Assembly (NCBI RefSeq): GCF_022829545.1
Contig: NZ_JAKSYM010000322.1
Location: 1-64,000 of the forward strand
From: Methylobacterium sp. J-030
GTDB taxonomy: Bacteria; Pseudomonadota; Alphaproteobacteria; Rhizobiales; Beijerinckiaceae
Direction: 5' to 3'
Length of the DNA: 64,000 nt
Made by a program: the position numbers and the translations under genes. The first letter of the stretch is position 1, and every line of letters begins with the position of its first letter. Below, one piece after another: positions 50,435-59,851 of the stretch. The notes under the pieces were generated by a model. It searched no databases. It was not told the DNA's origin and saw only the letters and a list, made by a program, of their open reading frames with translations.

Positions 50435-51340
50435 TCAGAACTTGACGGCCGCGCCGGCGCGGACGGTGTTCAGGTTGACCTTGTGGCCGTCGAAGTCGCT
50501 GAACAGGACGTACTGGTACTCGGCGCGCAGCAGGATGTTCGGGGTGATCGCGTACTCGATGCCGACGCCGCCCGCCACGCCGGCGACGACCTTTGTCCGC
50601 GACTGCTGTTGAAGCGAGGTGCCCGGCGTGCCGCTGTAGGGCGCGCTCTGATCGAAGCTCGCGTAGCCGAAGCTGTTCACGGCGGTCGGCGTCCCGGACA
50701 GGGTGGCGTTGTAGGCGTTCAGATTGAACCCGTAATTCTGGTAGGCGGTCGAATCGGCGATGCGCGCCCGTCCGACGGCAACGCCGCCGGTCACGTAGGG
50801 CATGAAGTTCTCGAACGCGTATCCGATCCGTGCACGCAGCGTGCCGTAATCGTTGACCCGGGTGGCGGTGGATCCGCTCAGGTTCACGACCTCGTACACG
50901 CCGGCGGCCGTGGTCTGGCTGCGGCCGAGGCTGTCGTTCGACACGCCCATCCGGCCGAAATACGTGTAATCGGCCTCCACACCAAAGACGAACTGATCGA
51001 ACTGGACGTTATAGCCCGCGAAGGCGCCGAAGCTCACGTCACCGACCCGCTTCGATCCCGGGCTGAGCAGGGTCGAGGCGCTGAAGTCGGACTCGCCCGT
51101 CGTGTTGTGCGAATCCCGATAGATCAGGGGCTGCAGCGCGCCCTTGCTGCCCAGCGTCGCCGAGGTGTAGCCGCCATGGCCGCCGACATAGACGCCGCTC
51201 CAGTCGATCACCCGGATGGGCGCCGGAACCGGGTCGTACTCGGCCCCGCGCAGGTAATCGTAATCCAGGTCGGCGGCCCGGGCGGTGTCGAGACCGCAGA
51301 AGCCGAGAACCGCCAGCAGCGGCAAGGTGACGGTACGCAT
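50435..51340 (-). CDS. Outer-membrane beta-barrel protein (Omp25/31 family)
   Basis: 301 residues. A signal peptide ends at TARA, then the mature protein begins with a linker and the motif DWSGVYVGGHGGY typical of the Omp25/Omp31-like eight-stranded barrels of Rhizobiales. Strands include VGDVSFGAFAGYNVQF, YGTLRARIGYAFENFMPYV and a C-terminal LNTVRAGAAVKF with Phe at the end. A structural or porin-like role is likely. A TTAACC half-site lies about 80 bases upstream. Confidence 0.88.
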   Translation of the reverse strand: MRTVTLPLLAVLGFCGLDTARAADLDYDYLRGAEYDPVPAPIRVIDWSGVYVGGHGGYTSATLGSKGALQPLIYRDSHNTTGESDFSASTLLSPGSKRVGDVSFGAFAGYNVQFDQFVFGVEADYTYFGRMGVSNDSLGRSQTTAAGVYEVVNLSGSTATRVNDYGTLRARIGYAFENFMPYVTGGVAVGRARIADSTAYQNYGFNLNAYNATLSGTPTAVNSFGYASFDQSAPYSGTPGTSLQQQSRTKVVAGVAGGVGIEYAITPNILLRAEYQYVLFSDFDGHKVNLNTVRAGAAVKF

Positions 51341-51765
51341 CGGGATCGTCCTGGAACTGACGTGATAAGCGGCGGATCGAGCCTCGACACCGTGATAGTC
51401 GAGTAACCTTAACCGTCCGTTGCCCGATACGAGTTTCCAGGTCCCAATTCTGCTCGGGTGGTAGTGTCGGCGATCTCTCGGCTTACATCGATCAACCTCC
51501 GACGTGTCTCCGGCGGCGTCCCGGGCCCGCAGGGCGGCCCCGACATGCGGACGGCCTTGAGGCGCCTTCGCACCGTCCGCGTCCGATCGGGACCCGCACC
51601 GGCCGCGTTATCCATGCCGCCCGTTGAGTCCGTCACCGTTTGCCAGTAAGTGGCCGCCGTCGGTACGGTGTGTGTATGATGTCATGTGAACATCGGACCG
51701 ATCTGATTCTGAAGTTGCGTCCGGTCGAACGAATCAATGCGGATCGACCTCGAGGAATAGAAGAT
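51341..51765. other. Divergent intergenic region, 425 bases
   Basis: Contains the upstream regions of the outer-membrane protein and of the heptose cluster. The last 80 bases are AT-rich. Small open frames on both strands (51409-51649) overlap each other and show no family resemblance, so none is called. Confidence 0.4.
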
Positions 51766-52737
51766 ATGACTCTTCATGTTTTGACGGGCGGCGCTGGCTT
51801 TATTGCAAGTAATCTAATTCATCGGCTCATCGACCTCGGAGAAACCGTATTCGTCCTGGACGATCTGTCGCGCGGACGGCCGGATTTCTGGGCGCCGTTT
51901 CAGGGTCGACCGCGCTTCCGTTCCGCGATCGTCGATTGTGCGGATCTTCAGGCCTTCCGGACTGCGCTGCGCGACGCCGTCGGCGACGGCGACATCGCCG
52001 CCGTCTGGCACCTGGCTGCCAATTCCGACATCCCGGCCGGCATCGCGGATCCGCGGATCGACCTCCAGCGGACGTTCATGACCACGTTCAACACGCTGGT
52101 CCTGATGCGCGAATTCGCGATTCCCACGCTGCACTTCGCGTCGAGCTCGGCGATCTACGGGGACCACGGCGAGACCGCGATCCACGAGGATATCGGGCCG
52201 CTGGAGCCGATCTCGAACTACGGCGCCATGAAGCTCGCCTCCGAGGCGCAGATCCGCGCCGCGGTGGAGGCCTTCCTGCCCAAGGCCAACGTCGTCCGCT
52301 TCCCGAACGTCGTCGGCGTGCCGGCAACGCACGGCGTCATCGTCGACTTCGTCGACAAGCTCCAGGCCACGCCCCACACCCTCGACGTCCTCGGCGACGG
52401 CACGCAGAGGAAGGCGTACCTGCACGTCGAGGAACTCGTCGACGCGATGCTCTTCATCGCCGCCCATGCGCAGGGCCGGTACAACGTCTTCAACGTCGGG
52501 CCGCCCGATCAGGGGGTCACGGTGCGCGCGATCGCCGAGACGGTGCGCGACCGCGTCGCGCCCGATGCCGAGATCCGCTACGGGACCGGCGGACGCGGCT
52601 GGGTGGGCGACGTGCCGCGCTTCCGCTACGCGACGGACCGGCTCGCCGCCCTGGGCTGGCGGCCGCGCCACGACTCGATCGGGGCCGTGCGGCGAGCGGT
52701 CGACCAGATCGCCGCGCAAGAACGCGGCCGCGGCTGA
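51766..52737 (+). CDS. NAD-dependent nucleotide-sugar epimerase/dehydratase (extended SDR)
   Basis: 323 residues. The N-terminal cofactor motif TGGAGFIASN, a catalytic Tyr-x3-Lys in SNYGAMKLASE (about 155) and the upstream SSSAIYGD Ser are intact. The C-terminal half has the usual substrate-binding motifs (RKAYLHVEELVDAML). GAGGAA lies 9 bases before the ATG. It heads the heptose gene cluster and probably acts on the GDP-heptose formed by its neighbours (epimerisation or reduction), though UDP-sugar 4-epimerisation cannot be excluded. Confidence 0.88.
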   Translation: MTLHVLTGGAGFIASNLIHRLIDLGETVFVLDDLSRGRPDFWAPFQGRPRFRSAIVDCADLQAFRTALRDAVGDGDIAAVWHLAANSDIPAGIADPRIDLQRTFMTTFNTLVLMREFAIPTLHFASSSAIYGDHGETAIHEDIGPLEPISNYGAMKLASEAQIRAAVEAFLPKANVVRFPNVVGVPATHGVIVDFVDKLQATPHTLDVLGDGTQRKAYLHVEELVDAMLFIAAHAQGRYNVFNVGPPDQGVTVRAIAETVRDRVAPDAEIRYGTGGRGWVGDVPRFRYATDRLAALGWRPRHDSIGAVRRAVDQIAAQERGRG

Positions 52738-52747
52738 GGCGCCCGCG

Positions 52748-54646
52748 ATGCAGGCGGTCATTCTCGCCGGGGGCAAGGGCACGCGCCTGGCCGAACGGCT
52801 CCAGGGCCGGCCGAAGCCGCTCGTCGATGTCGCGGGCGTTCCCCTCCTGGAGCGCCAGATCGGCACCCTGCGGGATTACGGGGTCGACGCGGTCGTCCTC
52901 CTCGTCAACCACGCGGCCGACCAGATCGCGGCATTCTGCGCGGCGCGGGAGAATTTCGGCCTCGCCCGGCTCGCGCTCGTGGACGACGGCGCGCCGCGGG
53001 GCACCGCCGGCGCCGTACTGGCCTGCCTGGATCGGCTCGCGGACCGCTTCCTGGTCGTTTACGGCGACACGCTCTTCAACATCGACATCGACCGTTTCCT
53101 GGCGGCGCACGCGGAAGCCGGGGCCGACGCGACGCTGTTCCTCCACCCCAACGACCATCCCTTCGACTCGGATCTGGTCGCGGTGCAGGACGGCCGCATC
53201 ACCGCCTTCCTGCCCAAGCCGCACCCGCCCGGCGCGCTGCGGCCCAACCTCGTCAACGCCGCCTTCTACGTCGTCGAGAAGCGGGCCCTGGAGGGTTGGC
53301 GGGACTTCCCGACGCCGGCCGACTTCGGGCAGGATCTGTTTCCCGCCCTGCTGGAGCGGGGGGCGTTCCTCCAGGGCTTCAACAGCTTCGAATACATCAA
53401 GGACCTCGGGACGCCCAAGCGGCTCGACGCGGCGTGCGCGCACCTCCGGAGCGGCGTGGTGGCGCGCGCGCGCCACCGCACGCCGCAGGCCTGCGTCTTC
53501 CTCGACCGGGACGGCACCCTCAACGTCTTGCGGGATTACGTGCGCCGGCCGGAGGATCTCGTCCTCCTGCCCGGCGCGGCGGAAGCGGCGCGGCGCTTCA
53601 ACGCGGCCGAGTACCGGATCGCCGTGGTGACCAACCAGCCCGTGATCGCGCGCGGGGAATGCTCGATGGAGGGCCTGCGCGCGATCCACGCCAAGCTCGA
53701 CATGGCGCTGGGCGAAGCCGGCGCCTATGTCGACCGCCTCTACGTCTGCCCCCATCACCCGGACGCCGGCTTCCCGGGCGAGGTCCGCGCGCTGAAGGTC
53801 GCCTGCGCGTGCCGCAAGCCGGAGCCGGGGCTGATCCTCCAGGCCGCCCGGGATCTGAACGCCGACCTCGCGCGCTCGTGGATGATCGGCGACAGCACGA
53901 GCGATCTCCTGGCAGCCCGCAATGCCGGCGTCCGGTCGATCCTCGTCCTGACCGGTGCGGGCGGGCGCGACGGCAAGTACCGTGTCCGTCCGGACTTCAC
54001 CGTACCCGACATCGCCGCCGCCGCCGCGTTCGTCCTCGACATCCATCCCCGGCTCGTGGCGGAAACGGCCCCCCTCATGGACGGGGTGCGGCCGGGGGAT
54101 CTGATCTGCATCGGCGGCCCGGCCCGCGCGGGCAAGTCGACGGTCGCCGCGGTGCTGGCGCACGCGCTGCGCCGTGCCGGCCGCGACGCCGCCGTGCTGC
54201 CGCTCGATGCCTGGATCAGGCCGGAGGCGGAGCGGACCGAGGGGGTGCTCGGCCGTTTCGATGTCGAAGCCGCCGCCGCCGCCCTGGATCCCTGGCTCAA
54301 GGGCGGCGCGACCGCGATCGACCTGCCCGATTACGACAGGCGGCGGCGCCTGCGCTGTCCCGGGGAATCGCTCCGCCTGCGGGCCGAGACCGTGGCGATC
54401 CTCGAAGGCATGCCGGCCCTGATGCTGCCCCTCCGGACAGGCCGCCGCGTGCTGACGATCCACCTCGGCACCGACGAGGCTGGCCGCCAGGCGCGCGTGA
54501 TCGCCGACCTGATGGACCGCGGGCTCGCCGGCCGCGACGAGGCTGCCGCCGTCTACGAGGCACGCCAGCGCGACGAGTTTCCGCTCGTCGAGCGGGCGGG
54601 CCGCGGCGCCGGCCTGCGGCTCGCCCTCGATCACTGCTTCCCCTGA
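52748..54646 (+). CDS. Three-domain fusion: sugar nucleotidyltransferase, GmhB-like HAD phosphatase, P-loop kinase
   Basis: 632 residues. Domain 1 (about 1-235): NTP transferase, VILAGGKGTRLAERL at the start and YGDTLFNID near 105, as in HddC. Domain 2 (about 245-425): HAD phosphatase with FLDRDGTLN (Asp253, Asp255), Cys/His zinc residues in CPHHPDAG and CACRKPEP, and MIGDSTSDLLAA, as in GmhB. Domain 3 (about 450-632): P-loop GGPARAGKST (456-465) with LPLDAW and LPDYDRRRR, as in uridine-kinase-like enzymes. Domains 1 and 2 supply the last two steps to GDP-D-glycero-D-manno-heptose; the kinase substrate is unknown. The arrangement is unusual. Confidence 0.88.
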   Translation: MQAVILAGGKGTRLAERLQGRPKPLVDVAGVPLLERQIGTLRDYGVDAVVLLVNHAADQIAAFCAARENFGLARLALVDDGAPRGTAGAVLACLDRLADRFLVVYGDTLFNIDIDRFLAAHAEAGADATLFLHPNDHPFDSDLVAVQDGRITAFLPKPHPPGALRPNLVNAAFYVVEKRALEGWRDFPTPADFGQDLFPALLERGAFLQGFNSFEYIKDLGTPKRLDAACAHLRSGVVARARHRTPQACVFLDRDGTLNVLRDYVRRPEDLVLLPGAAEAARRFNAAEYRIAVVTNQPVIARGECSMEGLRAIHAKLDMALGEAGAYVDRLYVCPHHPDAGFPGEVRALKVACACRKPEPGLILQAARDLNADLARSWMIGDSTSDLLAARNAGVRSILVLTGAGGRDGKYRVRPDFTVPDIAAAAAFVLDIHPRLVAETAPLMDGVRPGDLICIGGPARAGKSTVAAVLAHALRRAGRDAAVLPLDAWIRPEAERTEGVLGRFDVEAAAAALDPWLKGGATAIDLPDYDRRRRLRCPGESLRLRAETVAILEGMPALMLPLRTGRRVLTIHLGTDEAGRQARVIADLMDRGLAGRDEAAAVYEARQRDEFPLVERAGRGAGLRLALDHCFP

Positions 54647-54664
54647 CTCCGCGACCGGGCCGTC

Positions 54665-55663
54665 ATGATCATCAGCCGAACCCCCCTGCGCATGAGCTTC
54701 GTCGGCGGCGGCAGCGACCTGCCGGACTTCTACCGCCGGCACGGGGGCGCGGTCCTGAGCACCGCGATCGACAAGTACGTGTACGTCAACATCAATCGCA
54801 AGTTCGACGGCGGCATCCGCCTCGCCTACTCGAAGACGGAGGAGGTCGAGTCGGTCGATCAGATCGAGCACCGGCTCGTGCGCGCGGCCTTCGCGTGCCT
54901 CAACGTCACCGGCGGGGTCGAGATCACGACGATCGCCGACATCCCGTCGCGGGGAACCGGCCTCGGCTCGTCGAGCACGTTCACGGTCGGTCTTCTGAAC
55001 GCGGTCAGCGCCTATCTCGGACGGCACATCTCGCCCGACGATCTGGGGCGCCTGAGTTCGGAGATCGAGATCGAGCGCTGCGGTGAGCCGATCGGCAAGC
55101 AGGATCAGTATGCGGCCGCCTACGGCGGCTTGAACCTCATCGAGTTCAAGGCCGACGACAGCGTGCACGTGTCGCCGGTCATCATGCCGGCGACGCAACG
55201 CCGAGCCCTCGAGCGCCGCATCATCGTGTTCTACACCGGCATCACCCGCAGCGCCTCCGGCATCCTCAAGGCGCAGGCGCAGGCCGTGGCGAGCGACCAG
55301 GCCAAGCGCGGGGCGCTGATTCGCATGGTCGAACTCGCCTATCATCTGCGGGACGAGCTGCAGCGCGGCAGCCTCGATTCCTTCGGAGAGATCCTGGACG
55401 ACAACTGGAACCTGAAGAAGACGCTCAGCAGCGGCGTCAGCTCGACGGAGATCGACGCGTGGTACGCGCTGGGGAAGCAGGCCGGGGCCATCGGAGGGAA
55501 GATCCTCGGTGCCGGCTCCGGGGGCTTCCTGATGTTCTACGCGCCCGAGGATCGGCACCCGGCGATCACGGACGCGCTGAGCCACCTGCGGCCGGTCCGC
55601 TTCGGCTTCGAACAGCTCGGCAGCCGGATCATTTTCTACAATCCAAATGTCTATGCTTCATGA
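54665..55663 (+). CDS. hddA: D-glycero-alpha-D-manno-heptose 7-phosphate kinase, GHMP family
   Basis: 332 residues. The first motif ISRTPLRMSFVGGGSDLPDF and the ATP-binding PSRGTGLGSSSTFTVGLLN are those of HddA-type sugar kinases; the C-terminal KILGAGSGGFLMFY is the third GHMP motif. It phosphorylates the anomeric carbon of heptose 7-phosphate, ahead of the GmhB-like and HddC-like domains encoded just upstream. Nineteen bases separate it from the fusion gene. Confidence 0.88.
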   Translation: MIISRTPLRMSFVGGGSDLPDFYRRHGGAVLSTAIDKYVYVNINRKFDGGIRLAYSKTEEVESVDQIEHRLVRAAFACLNVTGGVEITTIADIPSRGTGLGSSSTFTVGLLNAVSAYLGRHISPDDLGRLSSEIEIERCGEPIGKQDQYAAAYGGLNLIEFKADDSVHVSPVIMPATQRRALERRIIVFYTGITRSASGILKAQAQAVASDQAKRGALIRMVELAYHLRDELQRGSLDSFGEILDDNWNLKKTLSSGVSSTEIDAWYALGKQAGAIGGKILGAGSGGFLMFYAPEDRHPAITDALSHLRPVRFGFEQLGSRIIFYNPNVYAS

Positions 55664-55689
55664 TATAACTCAGATAATGGAGGATTAAT

Positions 55690-55755
55690 ATGGCAGTCTC
55701 AGAGCTTATTGATGCGCAATCCGTTCAAAATCGACTGATAACTGAGCGACATTGA
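55690..55755 (+). CDS. Possible 21-residue peptide or 5' gene remnant
   Basis: A strong GGAGG (55679-55683) lies 6 bases before an ATG that opens MAVSELIDAQSVQNRLITER and stops after one more residue. The frame resembles the start of a longer protein, and translation past the stop gives further plausible residues. It may be the head of a deleted gene or a leader peptide. Existence is uncertain. Confidence 0.3.
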   Translation: MAVSELIDAQSVQNRLITERH

Positions 55756-55927
55756 TTTGACATTCTCGTTCTTCGTCCGAAACGAAGCGGTTGATTTGTG
55801 GACGCTTGAGGCTCTAAAGCTTTCTTGAGCTGGCGGGTGCTCGAATCTGTGCGCCCGGGAATCAAGCCGTGCGTTCTGCGGAGCCTTGCTTTCTGGCCGG
55901 CCCTCTCTGCCGAACAGGACTTGTTGG

Positions 55928-56512
55928 ATGATCCAGCACGACGCCGCGCCCACGTGTTCCTTCGCATCCGATTATCTCGGGCGCCTGACGACGATACTGG
56001 GGGCGCTGAACGCGCGGGACATCGATCGCGCGATCACGGTCATCCGCGACGTCTGGCATGCGGGGGGCCAGATCATCACGCTCGGCAACGGCGGCAGCGC
56101 CATCACGGCGCTCCACTTCGCGACCGACTGGAGCAAGGGCGTGTTCGAGGCCACGCGGCGACCCTTCCGCGGTCGGAGCCTGATCGACAACATGGGCATC
56201 GTGACGGCCTACGCGAACGACGTCTCCTACGCCGACGTGTTCGTCGAGCAGCTCCGCAACATCGCAACGCCCCAGGATCTCGTGGTGGCGATCTCGGGCA
56301 GCGGCAATTCGGAGAATGTCGTTCGTGCGGTGCGCTACGCCAACGCGCTCGGCTGCGAGACGCTCGGCCTGGTCGGCTATTCCGGGGGCAAGGTGAAGCC
56401 GCTGGCCAAGCATGTCGTCTGGGTGGAGGTCAACGACATGCAGATCGCCGAAGATGTCCACGCCATCTTCGGACACATCGTCATGCAGGCGCTCTGCCGG
56501 GCCGACGGTTGA
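55928..56512 (+). CDS. gmhA: Sedoheptulose 7-phosphate isomerase, SIS domain
   Basis: 194 residues, the GmhA length. SIS-domain landmarks: ITLGNGGSAITALHFATDW (substrate phosphate loop) and VVAISGSGNSENVVRAVRYA. A C-terminal Glu/His region (DVHAIFGHIVMQAL) matches the catalytic pair. It converts sedoheptulose 7-phosphate to D-glycero-D-manno-heptose 7-phosphate, the first step of the pathway. It lies 264 bases after the HddA gene, behind an AT-rich gap. Confidence 0.87.
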   Translation: MIQHDAAPTCSFASDYLGRLTTILGALNARDIDRAITVIRDVWHAGGQIITLGNGGSAITALHFATDWSKGVFEATRRPFRGRSLIDNMGIVTAYANDVSYADVFVEQLRNIATPQDLVVAISGSGNSENVVRAVRYANALGCETLGLVGYSGGKVKPLAKHVVWVEVNDMQIAEDVHAIFGHIVMQALCRADG

Positions 56513-56668
56513 GGTCGTTCGTGGCCGCGACGCGCGGGCAATTTCAGGCACAGGCGCGGATGGACGCCTTGCTGACGGATTCGGTTTCGCGCGGGACCGC
56601 TCGCTCTGGGGATACACCGTATCGTTTGCCGGGATTCGCGCTTCAAATGTGCTGAGGAGGAGCAGGTT

Positions 56669-57208
56669 TTGACCGAAAAACATCTGGACAGGCTCGAGCT
56701 TGGATGTGGAGTCAACCAAACTCCGGGATATCTGCACAATGACATCAACCCGTTTGACGGCGTCGATATCGTAGGAAATCCTTGGGACATCGATCTTCCG
56801 GATCATTCCATGAAGGAAGTCATTGCGCTCGGCTTGATGGAATATCTGACCTACCAGCAATTCAGCATGACGCTCGACAAGGTACGCAGGTTGCTGGAGC
56901 CGGGCGGCATTTTCCTGTTCGACGTCCCGGATATTCCGGTCTGGTGTCGATACGTCGTCGACCATTTCGACGGAAAGCCGATCCCGTTCTCCATCGATCA
57001 CGTTTTCTGCACTCTATACGGCTGGCAGCGCTGGCCGGGCGATGAGCACAAGTCCGGATGGTACCGAGAGAAACTTGATCAGGCCCTGAATACAGCCGGA
57101 TTCACCGAGACACGATACGGCCTGCAGCCATTTGAGGAACGAAGCATCGCTCGCCGTCGCATGGCCCGCCCGCACGATGCGCACCTTTATTGTCAGACGC
57201 GCGCATGA
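56669..57208 (+). CDS. SAM-dependent methyltransferase, class I (TTG start)
   Basis: 179 residues. The glycine motif LELGCGVN lies near residue 10, which makes the N-terminus very short. Then HNDINPFDGVDIVGNPW, VIALGLMEYLTY and LEPGGIFLFDVPD follow the class I order. GAGGAGG lies 8 bases before the TTG, supporting this unusual start. It probably methylates a sugar or lipid carrier in the heptose or glycan pathway. GC is lower than in the upstream genes. Confidence 0.8.
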   Translation: MTEKHLDRLELGCGVNQTPGYLHNDINPFDGVDIVGNPWDIDLPDHSMKEVIALGLMEYLTYQQFSMTLDKVRRLLEPGGIFLFDVPDIPVWCRYVVDHFDGKPIPFSIDHVFCTLYGWQRWPGDEHKSGWYREKLDQALNTAGFTETRYGLQPFEERSIARRRMARPHDAHLYCQTRA

Positions 57209-57900
57209 ATCGGATCGAAAGCCGGATTTCCGCTCCCCTTCGCGGCTTGGGTCGCAGAGGATCGAAGGAAAACCGCCGTGGCGGCCGCATCGGATGCGCC
57301 GGCGCGTGCCAGGAGGAAACGATTCCCCCTGGTCGATCGACCCTTGGCATGGGCGGCTAAGCAGGTTTCGCTGAAGTGGTCACCGGTTTTGCGACGAAGA
57401 CCTGCGACAGATCGAGGAGCGAAGCGGATGAAGCCTGGGCCTGCCAACGCAAGTCTGCTTAGCATCCCATCAGAAGCCGCGATCAGATTTGCAGCTCCTT
57501 CCATGCGGGATCGGCGAGCCTTTGAACCCGCTCGGCTCCCAGTGGGGTCCGCTCAAGGATGGCGTCTGATGCATCCCACAGGTCGTCGCCTGCGCGGCGT
57601 ATAGGGCGCGTAGAACAGCGGTCGCGCCGTCTCTCATCGGAGCCGGACGGGTGTACCGGCTTCGTATGCGCCCGTCGACACGCGTCCGGTGCCAAGTCGG
57701 GCCGATGATCGAGCCCAGCACGACGACCTGAACGGGGGGAGTCACCTGCCCTTCACGGCGGCACGGGAGGATGACACATCGCGCACCGTAGCGGTTCCGG
57801 TGAAGCGGTCCGAGAACGACTCACAACCGCATCGCAGTTCTCGCCCCCCGGGCATCTTGCTCCGGAATCGATCACCTCGGTTCGCCGCAGGCCGCCGCAG
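57209..57900. other. Intergenic, 692 bases
   Basis: Holds the second copy of the dispersed repeat (57361-57449). Several overlapping short frames on the minus strand around 57470-57745 look like a decayed gene (for example DDLWDASDAILERTPLGAE) but I cannot assign it. No transposase or terminal inverted repeat was found. Confidence 0.4.
57361..57449. repeat. Dispersed repeat of about 88 bp, copy 2
   Basis: Same order of blocks and same orientation as 16463-16551, at about 80 percent identity. Its ends GCAGGT and ACCTGC form a hairpin around the CACCGGTTT core. It lies within the glycan island between two methyltransferase genes. Confidence 0.75.
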
Positions 57901-58443
57901 CTACGCCGCCGACTTGCGGGCCAGAGCCCAAACGACAACGGGGAAATCAGCTTCGTTGTCCAGATTCATACCGTGAGAGAAGGTGACCCATCGATCGAAG
58001 TTCGCGACGACGCACTCGCGATTACCCCAACTGTCGGCAATAATCGTTTCGGGATCAAACCCTGCTTCTTCCAGAAAATATTTCATGCCCGTCGATGTCC
58101 ATCGCGAACAATTCAAAGGGTGCCCATGGATTTTCACGAGAAACGGGGTCGTAATGATAAACAAACCGCCTGGTTTAAGCATGCGCCATACATTTCGAGC
58201 TGCGCGATACGGATATTTCAGATGCTCGAAGACCTGTTCAGCGAATATCACGTCGTATGTATTTGAACCATCGACATCGAAACAGATATCGAACTGCGGG
58301 TAATGTAAAGCTTTGAAGGACTTCCAAGGAAACGTTTGCCAATAATTGCCGGAGAGTTCCAGGGCATTCAATTGCGAATGAGGTAGGCGTTTGACCACTT
58401 CACTATTGCATAAATTCATGATCACTCTTGACCAATCTGTCAT
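57901..58443 (-). CDS. SAM-dependent methyltransferase, class I (minus strand)
   Basis: 180 residues. DVIFAEQVFEHLKYPYRAARNVWRMLKPGG is the typical post-II region of class I methyltransferases; the N-terminal part (LNALELSGNYWQTF) replaces the usual glycine loop. GGGGAA lies 5 bases before the ATG at 58443; a TTG at 58455 is possible. GC content is clearly below the genome average, suggesting transfer. It is the only minus-strand gene of the island. Confidence 0.78.
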   Translation of the reverse strand: MTDWSRVIMNLCNSEVVKRLPHSQLNALELSGNYWQTFPWKSFKALHYPQFDICFDVDGSNTYDVIFAEQVFEHLKYPYRAARNVWRMLKPGGLFIITTPFLVKIHGHPLNCSRWTSTGMKYFLEEAGFDPETIIADSWGNRECVVANFDRWVTFSHGMNLDNEADFPVVVWALARKSAA

Positions 58444-58927
58444 TTTGTTCCCCAAGCTATCAAGCGGAATTCAAGTTGTCGGTGCGGTTACGCTCAGCCC
58501 CCGGTCTGGCGCTGCGACGCCTACGACTCGGGCGGCCATGAACTCCGCTTCGGGAGTTGAAATTTCCGGAGGATCTCTCGGATCCAAGTCTTCGGTCGTA
58601 AGCCGCAGTTTTCATACCTCATTTTTATAGCACGTCTTGAGACATAAACTTATTTACAAACATTCCTTCCCGAACAATGAAAATTCTAAATATTATAGAC
58701 GTATTATTTGCGCGAATCACAATTCCATTCTTCATAGCACCGCCAATAAAACCTCGCAACTTTTTCTGTGATCGTCACAGGCTTGAAGTTTTCTTTCCAA
58801 CATGCAAGATACTCCCGGCTGCAAATTGAATTGTGCGATACATCATTTGATATGCAGCATCTGTTCGAAATGTTTGACACATTTATTCGAAATCCACACG
58901 CGGTGAACGCTTTCTGGAACTAATGTG
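58444..58927. other. AT-rich intergenic region, 484 bases
   Basis: The stretch 58625-58920 is among the most AT-rich in the window. It must hold the promoters of the divergent methyltransferase and glycosyltransferase genes. No gene with supportable start and frame was found. Confidence 0.45.
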
Positions 58928-59845
58928 ATGCTGAAGACATCGATCATCATCGCATCCTACAAACGGGCCGCACAGCTCGCGGTGACTCTCCGACGCCTAC
59001 CCGTGAAGCCGATGCAGGATTTTGGCGCCGAGTTGATTCTGGTCGGGTCGGCCCCCGATGACGCGACCGCCGCAGTCTTCAAGCAGTACGGTGACACCGT
59101 TTCGTTTCCGGTCAAATGGGCAATGGCTTCGGATCCGGGTTTCGTCCACGCCCAGAACGTTGGCATCAGTATGAGCGACGGGGATCTTATCGTATTCACT
59201 GATGATGATTGTTACATGGACGAAAATTACCTGACAATTCTCCACGATAAATTCGATCCCAAAGTCTTCCAATATGGCAGCGGCGAGATCGGAAGGGCCT
59301 CACGGGACTACGACTGGGGCGTCGCACACACGGAATGGTGGTCTTTCAAAGAGGAAGGAGCGATCCTGCGGCCGCGCAGCTTCATCAGCCCCGGGTTTAT
59401 CCAGGGGGCCAACATGTTCTTCCTGCGCGAAGTCCTCGCCGCGACGGGTGGCGTCCGCAAAGTCGGCCCGATCGATAGCAACGATGCCATGACGGCACAC
59501 CTTGCCTCGCAGGCCGGGTACACGGGCGTGATGCTGCGCGGACCCAAGGTGTATCACGACCACGGCCGCAAGGCGAACACACCCGAAGCGGAACACGTCA
59601 AGGACATGTACGCTGTGGTCACAGGTGCCTATTTCGCGCAGCTTGCGGCGAGCGGAGGCAAGGATTTCTTCCAATACTGGCAGGATCGACTGCCGGAACC
59701 GAGTGACACCACCGAGTTGCGTCGGCTCGGGCTCGCACTCGGTGCATTCGCAGAAGAAATCGCTTGGATGCAAGAGGCCCGCGCCACGCAGTCTCAGAAC
59801 CCCCACTACTCACCGCGATTCAGCTATACTCTTGCGAAAGCCTGA
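58928..59845 (+). CDS. Glycosyltransferase family 2
   Basis: 305 residues. GT-A fold landmarks: SIIIASYKRAAQLAVTLRRL at the start, the metal/nucleotide motif VFTDDDCYMDENY near residue 95, and a central acceptor-binding WW/FISPGFIQGANMFF region. It transfers a sugar from a nucleotide donor to an acceptor in a surface polysaccharide. A GTG three bases upstream is an alternative start. The next methyltransferase starts 6 bases after its stop, so they form an operon. Confidence 0.85.
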   Translation: MLKTSIIIASYKRAAQLAVTLRRLPVKPMQDFGAELILVGSAPDDATAAVFKQYGDTVSFPVKWAMASDPGFVHAQNVGISMSDGDLIVFTDDDCYMDENYLTILHDKFDPKVFQYGSGEIGRASRDYDWGVAHTEWWSFKEEGAILRPRSFISPGFIQGANMFFLREVLAATGGVRKVGPIDSNDAMTAHLASQAGYTGVMLRGPKVYHDHGRKANTPEAEHVKDMYAVVTGAYFAQLAASGGKDFFQYWQDRLPEPSDTTELRRLGLALGAFAEEIAWMQEARATQSQNPHYSPRFSYTLAKA

Positions 59846-59851
59846 CCGCTC

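Noticed and set aside
51409..51649. Two overlapping short frames on opposite strands
   Set aside because: Neither has family similarity or a convincing start signal.
57470..57745. Minus-strand frames near the second repeat copy
   Set aside because: Frames overlap and break each other; perhaps a decayed gene, but no family could be named, so it is not called.
58460..58630. Short minus-strand frame upstream of the methyltransferase (TTEDLDPRDPPEISTPEAEF)
   Set aside because: Looks coding for about 45 codons but has a stop just upstream and no usable start; it may be a remnant.
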